Source: Bryopsis sp. KO-2023
Taxonomy: Eukaryota; Chlorophyta; Ulvophyceae; Bryopsidales; Bryopsidaceae
NCBI GenBank assembly: GCA_030272585.1
Contig: BSYQ01000004.1
Span: 1,736,001 to 1,800,000 of the forward strand
Length of the DNA: 64,000 bases
Direction of reading: 5' to 3'
The notes under the pieces were generated by a model, which worked only from the letters and a program-made list of their open reading frames with translations, searched no databases and had not been told where the DNA came from. The first letter of the stretch is position 1, and the number at the start of each line of letters is the position of its first letter. A program made the position numbers and the translations under genes. Shown piece by piece: positions 35,401 to 47,302 of this stretch.

Positions 35401-38400
35401 TGGCACAGAGGTCTCCACCTCAGGAGAAGGTGCAACATCAGATGTCTCCAAATCTTGTGTTGAGGCCACCTCAGACACAGGAGCCTAGAAACAAATAAAA
35501 TGAGGATTTCAATATTTAATTTTTCAAAATATAGGATCACAGCACACTCACCCTCGTCTCCCTTCCAGAAGATGCGTCACTCGGTGACATTTCAGGTTTA
35601 CAGTTTCCCCACCCCAGCTGGTCAAGGCAGTGATTCAGGAGTCCAGTGTACTTATAGGGTGATAAAGATAAGGGGTAGAATATCGTGGGTGGTCAGACAG
35701 AACGACAGTGGCGCCGATTGGTGATCCGAATTGATGACCCTTATTGTGACCTTCAATCCCCGAACGAGTGAAATTCACTCTACCAGCATTCATCCCATCC
35801 CCATATGTTCATTCTCTCCCGAAGTGACTTGCAGACGGCTATGTTCAATGTCGATATACCTCGATCCAGTCCCTTAAAGAGCAAGTATGCCAACTTTAGA
35901 CAGTGATGCTCAAATGATACAGCGGTCAGACATCATACACAGTCTCCTCAATTCGAAAAAGAGACAGAAGACTTCATGTACCTGAGCAGTTGGTGCAAAC
36001 ACACTTCTATCCCCAAGGGTTTCCGTCTCCTCCTCGGGGGCAGGTGCATCTGGGCCCCCAGCCGTGATAGTGATTGGCCCCTCGGGAATGGGCTCCTCCC
36101 CATCCTCATCCCTGGCTGCAGGGGTTCCCTCCTCAACCTCAGGGGCTGGTGGATCAGGGATCGATGTGGAAACCAGAATTGGTCCATCCGGAGCCTCAGC
36201 CGCCGGGATCTGGACCTCCTCCTCGGGGGCGGGTGCATCTGGGCCCCCAGCCGTGATGGCGATTGGCCCCTCGGGTATGGGCTCCTCCTCCTCCTCATCC
36301 CTGGCTGCAGGGGTTCCCTCCTCCACTTCAGGGGCTGGTAGATCAGAGATCGATGTGGAAACCAGAATTGGTCCATCCGGAGCCTCAGCCGCCGGGATCT
36401 GGACCTCCTCCTCGGGGGCAGGTGCATCTGGGACCCCAGCCGTGATGGTGATTGGCCCCTCGGGTATGGGCTCCTCCTCATCCTCATCCCTGGCTGCAGG
36501 GGTTCCCTCCTCGACTTCAGGGGCTGGTAGATCAGAGATCGATGTGGAAACCAGAATTGGTCCATCCGGAGCCTCAGCCGCCGGGATCTGGATCTCCTCC
36601 TCGGGGGCAGGTGCATCTGGTACCGCAGCCGTGATGGTGATTGGCCCCTCGGGTATGGGCTCCTCCTCCTCATCCCTGGCTGCAGGGGTTCCCTCCTCCA
36701 CTTCAGGGGCTGGTGGATCAGAGATCGTTGTGGAAACCAGAATTGCTCCATCCGGAGCCTCAGCTGCCGGGATCTGGATCTCCTCCTCGGGGGCAGGTGC
36801 ATCTGGTACCGCAGCCGTGATGGTGATTGGCCCCTCGGGTATTGGCTCCTCCTCCTCATCATCCCTGGCTGCAGGGGTTCCCTTCTCAACCTCAGGGGCT
36901 GGTGGATCAGAGATCGTTGTGGAAACCAGAATTGGTCCATCCGGAGCCTCAGCCGCCGGGATCTGGACCTCCTCCTCGGGGGCAGGTGCATCTGGGACCC
37001 CAGCCGTGATGGTGATTGGCCCCTCGGGTATGGACTCCTCCTCATCCTCATCCCTTGCTGCAGGGGTTCCCTCCTCCACTTCAGGGGCTGGTGGATCAGA
37101 GATCGTTGTGGAAACCAGAATTGGTCCATCCGGAGCCTCAGCCGCCGGGATCTGGACCTCCTCCTCGGGGGCAGGTGCATCTGGGACCCCAGCCGTGATG
37201 GTGATTGGCCCCTCGGGTATGGGCTCCTCCTCCTCCTCATCCCTGGCTGCAGGGGTTCCCTCCTCCACTTCAGGGGCTGGTAGATCAGAGATCGATGTGG
37301 AAACCAGAATTGGTCCATCCGGAGCCTCAGCCGCCGGGATCAGAACCTTCTCCTCGGGGGCGGGTGCATCTGGGCCCCCAGCCGTGATGGTGATTGGCCC
37401 CTCGGGTATGGGCTCCTCCTCCTCCTCATCCCTGGCTGCAGGGGTTCCCTCCTCCAATTCAGGGGCTGGTAGATCAGAGATCGATGTGGAAACCAGAATT
37501 GGTCCATCCGGAGCCTCAGCGGCCGGGATCTGGACCTCCTCCTCGGGGGCGGGTGCATCTGGGCCCCCAGCCGTGATGGTGATTGGCCCTTCGGGTATGG
37601 GCTCCTCCTCATCATCATCCCTGGCTGCAGGGGTTCCCTCCTCCACTTCAGGGGCAGGTAGATCAGAGATCGATGTGGAAACCAGAATTGGTCCATTCGG
37701 AGCCTCAGCCGCCGGGATCTGAACCTTCTCCTCGGGGGCGGGTGCATCTGGGCCCCCAGCCGTGATGGTGATTGGCCCCTCGGATATGGGCTCCTCCTCC
37801 TCATCCCTGGCTGCAGGGGTTCCCTCCTCCACTTCAGGGGCTGGTGGATCAGAGATCGTTGTGGAAACCAGAATTGGTCCATCCGGAGCCTCAGCTGCCG
37901 GGATCTGGACCTCCTCCTCGGGGGCAGGTGCATCTGGGACCCCAGCCGTGATGGTGATTGGCCCCTCGGGTATGGGCTCCTCCTCCTCCTCATCCCTGGC
38001 TGCAGGGGTTCCCTCCTCGACTTCAGGGGCTGGTAGATCAGAGATCGATGTGGAAACCAGAATTGGTCCATCCGGAGCCTCAGCCGCCGGGATCTGGATC
38101 TCCTCCTCGGGGGCAGGTGCATCTGGTACCGCAGCCGTGATGGTGATTGGCCCCTCGGGTATGGGCTCCTCCTCCTCATCCCTGGCTGCAGGGGTTCCCT
38201 CCTCCACTTCAGGGGCTGGTGGATCAGAGATCGTTGTGGAAACCAGAATTGCTCCATCCGGAGCCTCAGCTGCCGGGATCTGGATCTCCTCCTCGGGGGC
38301 AGGTGCATCTGGTACCGCAGCCGTGATGGTGATTGGCCCCTCGGGTATTGGCTCCTCCTCCTCATCATCCCTGGCTGCAGGGGTTCCCTTCTCAACCTCA

Positions 38401-41400
38401 GGGGCTGGTGGATCAGAGATCGTTGTGGAAACCAGAATTGGTCCATCCGGAGCCTCAGCCGCCGGGATCTGGACCTCCTCCTCGGGGGCAGGTGCATCTG
38501 GGACCCCAGCCGTGATGGTGATTGGCCCCTCGGGTATGGACTCCTCCTCATCCTCATCCCTTGCTGCAGGGGTTCCCTCCTCCACTTCAGGGGCTGGTGG
38601 ATCAGAGATCGTTGTGGAAACCAGAATTGCTCCATCCGGAGCCTCAGCTGCCGGGATCTGGATCTCCTCCTCGGGGGCAGGTGCATCTGGTACCGCAGCC
38701 GTGATGGTGATTGGCCCCTCGGGTATTGGCTCCTCCTCCTCATCATCCCTGGCTGCAGGGGTTCCCTTCTCAACCTCAGGGGCTGGTGGATCAGAGATCG
38801 TTTTGGAAACCAGAATTGGTCCATCCGGAGCCTCAGCCGCCGGGATCTGGACCTCCTCCTCGGGGGCAGGTGCATCTGGGACCCCAGCCGTGATGGTGAT
38901 TGGCCCCTCGGGTATGGACTCCTCCTCATCCTCATCCCTTGCTGCAGGGGTTCCCTCCTCCACTTCAGGGGCTGGTGGATCAGAGATCGTTGTGGAAACC
39001 AGAATTGGTCCATCCGGAGCCTCAGCCGCCGGGATCTGGACCTCCTCCTCGGGGGCAGGTGTATCTGGGCCCCCAGCTGTGATGGTGATTGGCCCCTCGG
39101 GTATGGGCTCCTCCTCCTCCTCATCCCTGGCTGCAGGGGTTCCCTCCTCCACTTCAGGGGCTGGTAGATCAGAGATCGATGTGGAAACCAGAATTGGTCC
39201 ATCCGGAGCCTCAGCCGCCGGGATCAGAACCTTCTCCTCGGGGGCGGGTGCATCTGGGCCCCCAGCCGTGATGGTGATTGGCCCCTCGGGTATGGGCTCC
39301 TCCTCCTCCTCATCCCTGGCTGCAGGGGTTCCCTCCTCCAATTCAGGGGCTGGTAGATCAGAGATCGATGTGGAAACCAGAATTGGTCCATCCGGAGCCT
39401 CAGCGGCCGGGATCTGGATCTCCTCCTCGGGGGCAGGTGCATCTGGTACCGCAGCCGTGATGGTGATTGGCCCCTCGGGTATGGGCTCCTCCTCCTCATC
39501 GTCCCTGGCTGCAGGGGTTCCCTTCTCAACCTCAGGGGCTGGTGGATCAGAGATCGTTGTGGAAACCAGAATTGGTCCATCCGGAGCCTCAGCCGCCGGG
39601 ATCTGGACCTCCTCCTCGGGGGCAGGTGCATCTGGGCCCCCAGCCGTGATGGTGATTGGCCCCTCGGGTATGGGCTCCTCCTCATCCTCATCCTCATCCC
39701 TTGCTGCAGGGGTTTCCTCCTCCACTTCAGGGGCTGGTGGATCAGAGATCGTTGTGGAAACCAGAATTGGTTCATTCGGAGCCTCAGCCGCCGGGATCTG
39801 GACCTCCTCCTCGGGGGCAGGTGTATCTGGGCCCCCAGCTGTGATGGTGATTGGCCCCTCGGGTATGGGCTCCTCCTCATCCTCATCCCTGGCTGCAGGG
39901 GTTCCCTCCTCAAGCTCAGGGGCTGGTGGATCAGAGATCGTTGTGGAAACCAGAATTTGTTCATCCGGAGCCTCAGCCGCCGGGATCTGGACCTCCTCCT
40001 CGGGGGCAGGTGCATCTGGGCCCCCAGCCGTGATGGTGATTGGCCCCTCGGGTATGGGCTCCTCCTCATCCTCATCCCTTGCTGCAGGGGTTCCCTCCTC
40101 CACTTCAGGGGCTGGTGGATCTGTGATGAATGTGGAGATTGATATGGGTCCTCCAGGATCCTCGGCTGCCGGGGTCTGGACCTCCTCCTCGGGGGCAGGT
40201 GCATCTTGGCCCCCAGCCGTGATGGTGATTGGCCCCTCGGGTACAGGCTCCTCCTCCTCATCATCCCTGGCTGTGGGGGTTCCCTCGTTCAACTCAGGGG
40301 CTGGTAGATCGGAGATTAATGTGGATACAAAGATGGGTCCTTCTGCAACCTGAGCCTCATCTTTTGGGGCCTGAATCTCCTCTCCAGGGGCAAATGTCCT
40401 GGGCGTCAGTCCTGAGGACTGATCGGTGTTTGAGCGACTGGCTGGTGGAGTCTCCTTCTCCGAAATAGGTGTCATAATTGGGTCCACATATGTAGGATCA
40501 ATGACCCCTTTCTCGTCATTTCCAGTTTTCTCATCTTCTTCGGGGGTAGGAACAGGGGTTATTACAGATGTTTTTATTGGAATCAAAGATGGGATCACAT
40601 CCTCATTGCCTTCCACAACTTTTCCAGATTTCGTCTCTTCAGGGAATGGGGAGGGTTGCTCGATGAGTGTGGTTTTTGTAGCATCGACATTCGTACTGTC
40701 AATAACACCTTCTGTTTCAGGGGGATCGCGAGGGGTTTGGGGTATACTTTCGGCGACAGGGGTTTCAGACTCAGGGGAGGGGCTGTCGTCTGTTCCAACA
40801 GGTGGGCGCAGGAAAATTTCTACGGTTGAAGAGACAGATTTGGCACTCTCTTCAGGCTCTGGTTCAGGGACCACAGTTTCGGGTTCACTTTCAGGAGTCG
40901 CAGGTGGAGGCGACAAAATGGGGGTGGCTTTTGGCACGGTTTCTGGCTCAACAACACCATCCTGAAGGTACCATCCAACAGAATTTCGGTTTCATCTATT
41001 TTTTTTTTCATGAACAAAATAAAAAACTAATAGAGACAAGAAGGAAGGAAGGGGGCTCTACTCATTGACGATGTGGTGGGGGATGGGATCGGGGACAAGG
41101 GGAAAGAAGAGGGGAAAGAAGAGGGGAAAAAAAATCGACGCGGAAGTCGTGTTCTCCAAAAAAGCTAAAAAAACCCATGACACATGACACATGAACGGGG
41201 GATGGTGGTGGATGGGGGTGGGGATATTTTCTGGGGTGTGGTGATTATTTGCCCCGAGGTTCTGGAAGAGATTGAAAGCCCTTATTACCTCATCTGGAGC
41301 TCCTGGTGGGGTATCCTGGATGAATGACGTGAATGCAGTTGATCCTGGCAGAGGTGAGCCAGCTCGCAGCTTTGGATTGTCACATGGACACCTCCCACAA

Positions 41401-43675
41401 GTGATTGCACAAAAGCCCTCTGGAAATTTGGATCCATTTCGCATCCACGACTCGGAACACTTCCCAAATTGCCTCTGCAGAAGACACAAACACAGGAATA
41501 TCAGTATTGCCCACAGTGAACCTGTCGTTTTAATTTTCTTCCAGATCCATTGTCTCTGGAAGGATAATTACTGGAAATTGTACATTTTCAGTTTTTTGTA
41601 ATGCATTGCCAGTTATATTCGCATTGGTTGAGGAAATCAGCAGGAAAGCCCCACCTGCTCTTCGCATGAATAACCCGTCCCAGGGGGAACGAAGTCAGAG
41701 CACTCACAAGCACTGCCATTGTTGGATTTCTGTTCAGGTGTTTCGCTTCTGGGCTCTCTTTTGGTTTCTGGCCGTTCATCCGGCGTCTCCTCCTGCTCAG
41801 CAGGGGAATCCACCACGATAGAGGTCACAGTAATTGGTACCGATGAAGTCAAACTCGTGGTTGTAGACTTGATCACACTTGAGCTTCCTCCGGAATCTGT
41901 TTCAGCTGGCGAAAGCGGACTTCCATCTTCTCTGATCTCAGCATCAGTGTTGCCCCCGGTCACTTCGGTAGGTCCTACGGTTGATTCTTCCTCTTTTGAC
42001 GTTTGGACTGCTGATTCAACTCCCTCCTCCACTGGGTCCCCTTCAGCAGGTGGTGTGTCGATGTCTGACGTGGTGCCGGTGCTATCTTCTACTGGTGGGC
42101 GCTTTGAATCGACGTCGTCCGGGGGGTCTTTTTCCACGGACGAAACAATGATGGTAGAAGCTCCTTGTTCGGGTTTCTCCTCTGATGGTGCCGGGGCGGC
42201 TGCCACATCAGGTGTCTTACTTATTTTATCTGGCTCTTGTGATGGAGCGACACTTTCCTGGTCCTCTGCACAGATGCAACAAAATAAAAGGAAAACACAA
42301 TTCAGAAAATTGGATTGGATTTTTTGGAAAATGGTAAGCCAACCACTGATTGCCTTTCATGTGACATAGTTGGATCACATCAGCACTGCTAATTCTTCCA
42401 CAATTGCATTTGCGTTTTACATTTTTACATTTTTTTTTTTTGAAAGGCAAGGTTGAAACATGATAGGGCAAAAAAAACAGCTTATCGAACCTTGATCAGA
42501 ACCTCCTGTATCAGCTTCCTTGGTGAGTATTGCCGATTCCAGAGATGGTCGCTGCTGTTGTTCGGGTGGCCCAGTTTGCTTTACTGGTGGAGATCCAGGC
42601 CGTATTTTCGGATTGGAGCAAGGACACATGCCACATGTCTGAGCACAATATCCTTCTTCGTATTCCGAGGTGTCTCGCATCCAGATAGCAAAACATTTTC
42701 CAAGGTTTTTCTGCAAAAAAAGGGGGGGAAAAAGCCAATCAAAGCCGATTTGAATTGTAAAAAAATGACAGGCTCTGCTTGTTCATCAAAATTCAAACTT
42801 GGAAAAAAAAAGCAAAGGATCATCATTTTATGATATGATTTTGGCGAAAATAGCTTCTTGAAAAGCATTTTTGCAGCACCGGGATAGATAGCCAAAAGCT
42901 ATCAGAAAAACCAGGAAAAAGAGGTGGAGGGATATCCCTCATCAATGATGTTCAGAAACCAATGTAAAAAGCTTGTGAACGACATAAATTGAACAGGCTG
43001 GATGGCTGAACCAAACCCCACTTTTCTTCTTCACAGCTCAGGACTATGAATGTGAATTTATTGAACATCGCTCTTTTTCTGCTTAGTACCTGCTCTGCGC
43101 AGGACAACTCTGACCCTTTTGGTGCGAAATCCGAACAAAAACAAGTCCCATCAGCTTGTGGAGGCACTGACGGTGCATATATTGGAGCTCCAGGGCAAGG
43201 GCACCGACCGCATGATATTTGACAAAAACCATGCGGTCTCTCCTCCGTTATTTTTTTCATCCAATCTGTTTCACATTTTCCATATGATCTCTGCACCACA
43301 AACCTTGTAGTTGTGAGTGTCCATCTGGAAGTGCGCTTGTGGGTTTTTCAAGATGGAGGAAATCGACAAATAGTAGTGCGGGAGAAAAAACCATACCATT
43401 TTCAGTTTTTGATCCTGAATTCGAGACCGAACGTCTAATAAAATCAATTCAAAATGTAAGTCCGAAACTCAGAATTTAGTTTCAATCCATACTTTCTTTT
43501 TAAAAAATTGGGCAATATTTTTTCAAAAAATTTGCTTTGTTGCAAGGATTGAACTGTAGCAAGACCTGTAGGTCACAGGTGACTTCATCAGGCTGAATAT
43601 CATCGCAGTCACAGTCTGGAGTTCCAAACTCTCCTGTCTGCCCAAGTACAGGCACCAAGCACAAAAGGAACAACC
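29463..43675 (-). CDS. Giant secreted FAS1 / ShKT / tandem-repeat matrix protein (first exon not found)
   Basis: Exons, 5' to 3': 43675..43566, 43290..43090, 42710..42491, 42265..41655, 41474..41289, 40961..35982, 35484..35347, 34813(or 34804)..34706, 34430..34314, 34186..31954, 31766..31456, 31184..30968, 30663..30325, 29994..29727, 29523..29463. All phases agree, giving at least 3366 residues. The first exon shown opens with LFLLCLVPVLGQ, the end of a signal peptide, so a short upstream exon holds the Met. Three ShKT modules follow (GKCETDW..., GKCFAIW..., GKCSESW..., each ending in CGRCPC or CGMCPC). Then come the 63-aa repeat array in one 4980-nt exon, an acidic region with a recurring VTLI core, a Pro-rich hinge, and two FAS1 domains (TMFFPMDSAF; TIFAPIDKAW, FHVVAGRV, VVHRIDSVLIP). 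The tail is hydrophilic, with no GPI signal. Ala-Pro-rich repeats next to FAS1 suggest a fasciclin-like arabinogalactan-type wall or matrix protein; glycosylation is inference. Confidence 0.85.
35990..40330 (-). repeat. 23-unit tandem array of ~189 bp (63 aa) coding repeats
   Basis: Units start every 186-195 bp. Length differences are multiples of three and fall in the Glu/Asp run. The encoded unit contains PEGPITITAGGPDAPAPEEE, then IPAAEAPDGPILVST and PPAPEVEEGTPAARDEEEE. Units are nearly identical, including silent sites. There is higher-order structure: the pair near 36830/37016 recurs near 38333/38522, and the pair near 37205/37394 recurs near 39089/39278. This points to unequal exchange or conversion in blocks. 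Confidence 0.92.
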
Positions 43676-43699
43676 CTACACCCAATACAAATCACAATC

Positions 43700-45060
43700 T
43701 CAAAATTATCGACAGGCCCATCAGGAAAATTGCGGCAAAAAAAAAAAACAAGGTAAAAAATATGATTTCTTGCAATTTCCCAAGAAATTTCACACAAATT
43801 TTTCTACGGGTTGCGGAATAATTTTTTTTTGACCTTTCGCGCGTGGTGCTGTGGAATTTTAATCATTTTCGTTGCAACCCACCGACTGTCACTGCAAGCC
43901 GACTTCGCCGTCTGAAGCCCCATATTCTAATTTGTTGTTTCGATTGCTGCCCCCGCGATTCGTATCGTTCCCAGGCCACAGGCACTTCTTTTCCTCGAAC
44001 CATTTCCCCAGAAATTTCAAATTTTGTCTCCTCCTTCCCCTAGAAAACACCCGCAGTGCGGGCACGCAGCAACGACTTGATCCTCCAGCGCAATGGTCAA
44101 GTCTCCTGGGATTTTACGAACAGCGAACAAGGGCAGCAACCCCCAGCCGTATTCTTCCAATTCGCAAAAGTTATTGGGGAAAGCGCTTCTGCATCAGCCA
44201 CCGTGTTCTTTGTCGCACTTTCGGCGTGCTAGGAACTGTCCCTCCGTTTTCGATTTGGCCTGTCCGATTTTCGGATCAGGTCCCATCGCTCTAAACGATG
44301 TTTGGAGTTGTGTTCAAAGTACTTGATAGGACTTCCTCCACTGAACTGGCGAACAGCAGCCGCCCAATTCAAAACTTCGTGGGGAGAAGTGGATTTTTTT
44401 TTTCTGATGACAAGAGGGGTTTGGTGCAGGCACACGAACTATTGCCGTGCTCACACAGTGTGCCTATCCCCGGCGTTCGAGGTCCCGCCCGTGTTTTTCC
44501 AATTCACAAAAAGCATTCTTGTCGAAGCGACAGACCGGCGGCCAATGAATATACGTGATATATATCGAACACAAAATTATTGTTGGGAGGATATCTCCCA
44601 AATTCTACTCCAGAGCAGAAATTGAATTTTGGTTTGCTGGGAAGTCACGTGGTGTTGTGTGGAAAAGGTGGAAAGGGATTTATGGTCTTAAGACATCCCA
44701 TTCTGAATTGTCTGAATAAATTCGTGTTGCTTTTTAGTTTTGGGGAAAATCTTCGAGGAGATGAACACATATCTTTGCCGATCGCCTTATGCGTAGACTG
44801 TGAACTGAATATAATTCTCTTGCTGGAGGTGAACCTGCCTTTTACTGTGTGCAGTAAAGGTACTGTTGCCCTTATGTATTCAAGTGCTGTTTTACACAAT
44901 GTTCTGGAGAGGAGGCTGTTTGCCCGACATGCGTGAACGTTTCCGTCCCTTCAATACGAAGTGCTGTGGAAAGGACCGTTACAAGAAACTTCACACGTTA
45001 AAAGACGTATTTCACACCGGAGGAAAGGACTTTCCGTCCATCCTGAGCTGATTTTCTGGG
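43700..45060. other. Divergent intergenic region with unassigned exon-like pieces
   Basis: On the plus strand a frame after an acceptor-like CCCCTAG at ~44042 reads SNDLILQRNGQVSWDFTN and then PPAVFFQFAKVIGESASA to a stop near 44231. A second piece near 44485-44560 reads VPPVFFQFTKSILVEATDRR. The two are related, so this may be a duplicated exon of an unrecognised or dead gene. A 118-codon frame at 44580-44936 has no recognisable features. The missing first exon of the giant matrix gene should also lie in this region. Confidence 0.35.
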
Positions 45061-45089
45061 CGATTCGACACGTGTTGCTTGCTGAAGGG

Positions 45090-45096
45090 TATAAAT
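45090..45096 (+). promoter_or_regulatory. TATA box of the Cys/Gly-rich gene
   Basis: TATAAAT lies 80 bp upstream of the ATG at 45176. A CACGTG palindrome (G-box type) lies at 45069-45074, immediately upstream. Motif and spacing only. Confidence 0.55.
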
Positions 45097-45175
45097 CGCT
45101 TGCGGAAACCCCAACTTTCAAAAATCAACCAGCTAGCGAATACTTGTGGAGCACAGCAAAGCCAACAAACTCGAT

Positions 45176-45774
45176 ATGCGCGGTCTCGTTGCGATTTTGT
45201 TGGTCGGCCTATTGGCCGCAGCCGCCTTTGCTGAAATAGGTGCGGGTCACTTTGAAATAGGTTTTGGTTTTCATCTGATTTCGAGTTTCCACTTTGGATT
45301 TTTTTTAGTGGATCTGCGTGAATTGTGGTGCAGGCGCTGAAGCTTCCGGTTTTTCTGGACGCCATCTTACCTCAAAAAAGAAACATGGGAAGAAGGGGAA
45401 GAAGGACCGTGGCCATGGATGCCGCCCAAGAGGTGAGCTGGATTAGAAAAATGCAGAGGTTCCGATCGTCTTCCTTATCGTTGGTCGTTATCATTCTCAA
45501 ATAGCATGTTCGTTTCTCTGCAGGATGCCACAACGAACACAAATACTGCTGCAGTTACGCTTACTGGAGCACGCGGACTTGCCGCTGTGAGTGCTCATAC
45601 TGCGGGGGCTATGGAGGCAGGGGTGGTAGTGGTGGATACGGTGGCGGTGGCGGCGGCGGCGGCGGTAGTGGATACTACGGCGGCGGCGGTGGGGGAGGTG
45701 GCGGTGGAGGTGGAGGCGGAGGCGGAGGCGGTGGTGGTGGTGGTGGTGGTGGTGGTGGTGGCGGCGGTCGCTAA
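45176..45774 (+). CDS. Small secreted Cys-rich, poly-glycine protein
   Basis: Three exons, 45176..45239, 45334..45432 and 45524..45774, join in phase to 137 codons. Residues 1-20 are a classic signal peptide (RGLVAILLVGLLAAAAFA). A basic Lys/Gly/His segment follows (KKKHGKKGKKDRGHG). Then comes a Cys/Tyr-rich block with CHNEHKYCCSYAYW and TCRCECSYCGG, and a tail of about 50 residues that is almost pure glycine with a few Tyr, Ser and a final Arg. This architecture recalls glycine-rich wall proteins and some Cys-rich secreted peptides; I do not recognise the family. The Gly tail is a GGT/GGC microsatellite (about 45643-45771), so its length probably varies between individuals. Confidence 0.8.
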
Positions 45775-47302
45775 TTTTTACATGAGGTTGGTCCGGCTTT
45801 TGTGATGGCAGGAATCTTCTGATGTGGTTTCGGTTGCAGAAAGAATATAACAAATATATGGTGGAGTAATGGAATTGAATGTCCGTGCAGGCGCGATTGT
45901 TTGGTATGCGGCTTGCAGTCCACCTGTGCTGTGATCTTTTCATGAGAGAAAGGGCGTTACCAGTTGCTCCCAGTGATTCATCTCATTTGAATGTTTAGTT
46001 TTTCCCTGAGTGCCTGTACAAGATTCCTGAGTTCTTTTCTTTCGAGACTTCATCCGACAGTCTCCTGTTTTTGAGCCATAATGATCAATTAAGACCAATG
46101 TCTTAATGGAATCAAATGTTCAAAAATGTTGCTTCTTTATAATAATATTGTGACAGGGTGATTCTTTTGAGGTTGGTGGACTTAAATGTTGGGAAATCTT
46201 GTTTCTTGCTTCTTTAATAATGTTGTAAAAGAGATTGACTTGAGGTTGAGGATTGCCAATCGATAGACGAAAAAACTTTATTGCAAAATTTGCCCGTGGC
46301 AACTCTCAAAGAGTTCAATGTGCACATCATTCATCCAGCCCTGTAAACTCTCTAGATTTCCACCTGCAATTGTCTTTCTTGTGCAATATCGGGATTCTTC
46401 AAGTTGCACAACTCCATGGGGCTTCATATGCTGTACTGTATTGATAAACTCAGCCCATGAAACTGTAATTTTTACAAGTCGACTAGACTGTAGTTCCACT
46501 TGCACAATCTATTTGGCACTATGAAACCAGCACTGAAGGTGGGAGTTTAGAATCTTCCAACATCTAAGGAAACAGGGAAAAAGGCTCCTAGTATCAAAGG
46601 GGACCGATGGGATGGGGTTAGTCTAACCCCACCGCTTTCCGTCCACTTTCCTTGCCCCCCAATATCTCTCTGATGCAACCGTACCAGCGAATCACATCAC
46701 TCCCATACCTGCCCACTATCTAAACCACTGCCGTACCCCCAACCAAAAATATAACCACAATATTCTCACTTTCCACCTGCGTTTTACATAACAGGCGAAA
46801 GTGAAAATTTCCTGTGCAAGGGAAATTGTACAATTTCGTTTGGCATGGAAGTTGACATGCAGGGTCGAGTGACCAGCTGTGAATCAAAATCGGTTGATCG
46901 ATTTTTGTAAAGAGCACGAAACATTGATTGTAAGTAATATTAGTAATATCAACACCTTCCATGTCTGTGTCTGCTCTTTTCCCTATTGTTCACCTTCCTG
47001 GAAATGCGAAAAATGAACTGAACCCAACCGCTTACTTCTAGATGCATACCAAACAGTAATCAAATTTAATATATTCTGGTAGATTCAGAATACCCCAAAA
47101 CACTCCAAGAAATCCGAAGAAAAAAAAACTTGAAAAAACTTTTGAGATCGATTGACCTACCCGCCAAAGGGAATTCATGGCGATTGCGAAACAAAATGTA
47201 TTATGCCAACTAGTCGTAGAAGAAATAGCTTGGGAGAAAACTTCGTCATCATATAGTCGGATGAGCAAGCATTATTACTATTTTCCCCCTTCTGTCCTGG
47301 AA
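45775..47302. other. Convergent intergenic region, no gene supported
   Basis: Sits between the ends of the glycine-rich gene and HEI10. An imperfect direct repeat of about 70 bp (GTTGCTTCTTTA... units) lies at about 46125-46255. No coding or RNA signal is recognised. Confidence 0.5.

Noticed and set aside
35948-40264. Arg/Ser/Pro-rich minus-strand frames (456, 620 and 346 codons) within the array
   Set aside because: Same repeat read one base out of phase; no continuation beyond the array and no domain signal.
36064-40353. Long plus-strand open frames (552 and 863 codons, Ser/Gly-rich) opposite the repeat array
   Set aside because: They are antisense shadows of the 189-bp coding repeat, whose length is a multiple of three. 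The minus frame has splice sites, flanking domains and phase consistency; these have none.
45497-45943. His/Arg-rich minus-strand frame over the glycine repeat
   Set aside because: Antisense of GGT/GGC repeats; the plus strand has signal peptide, introns and TATA box.
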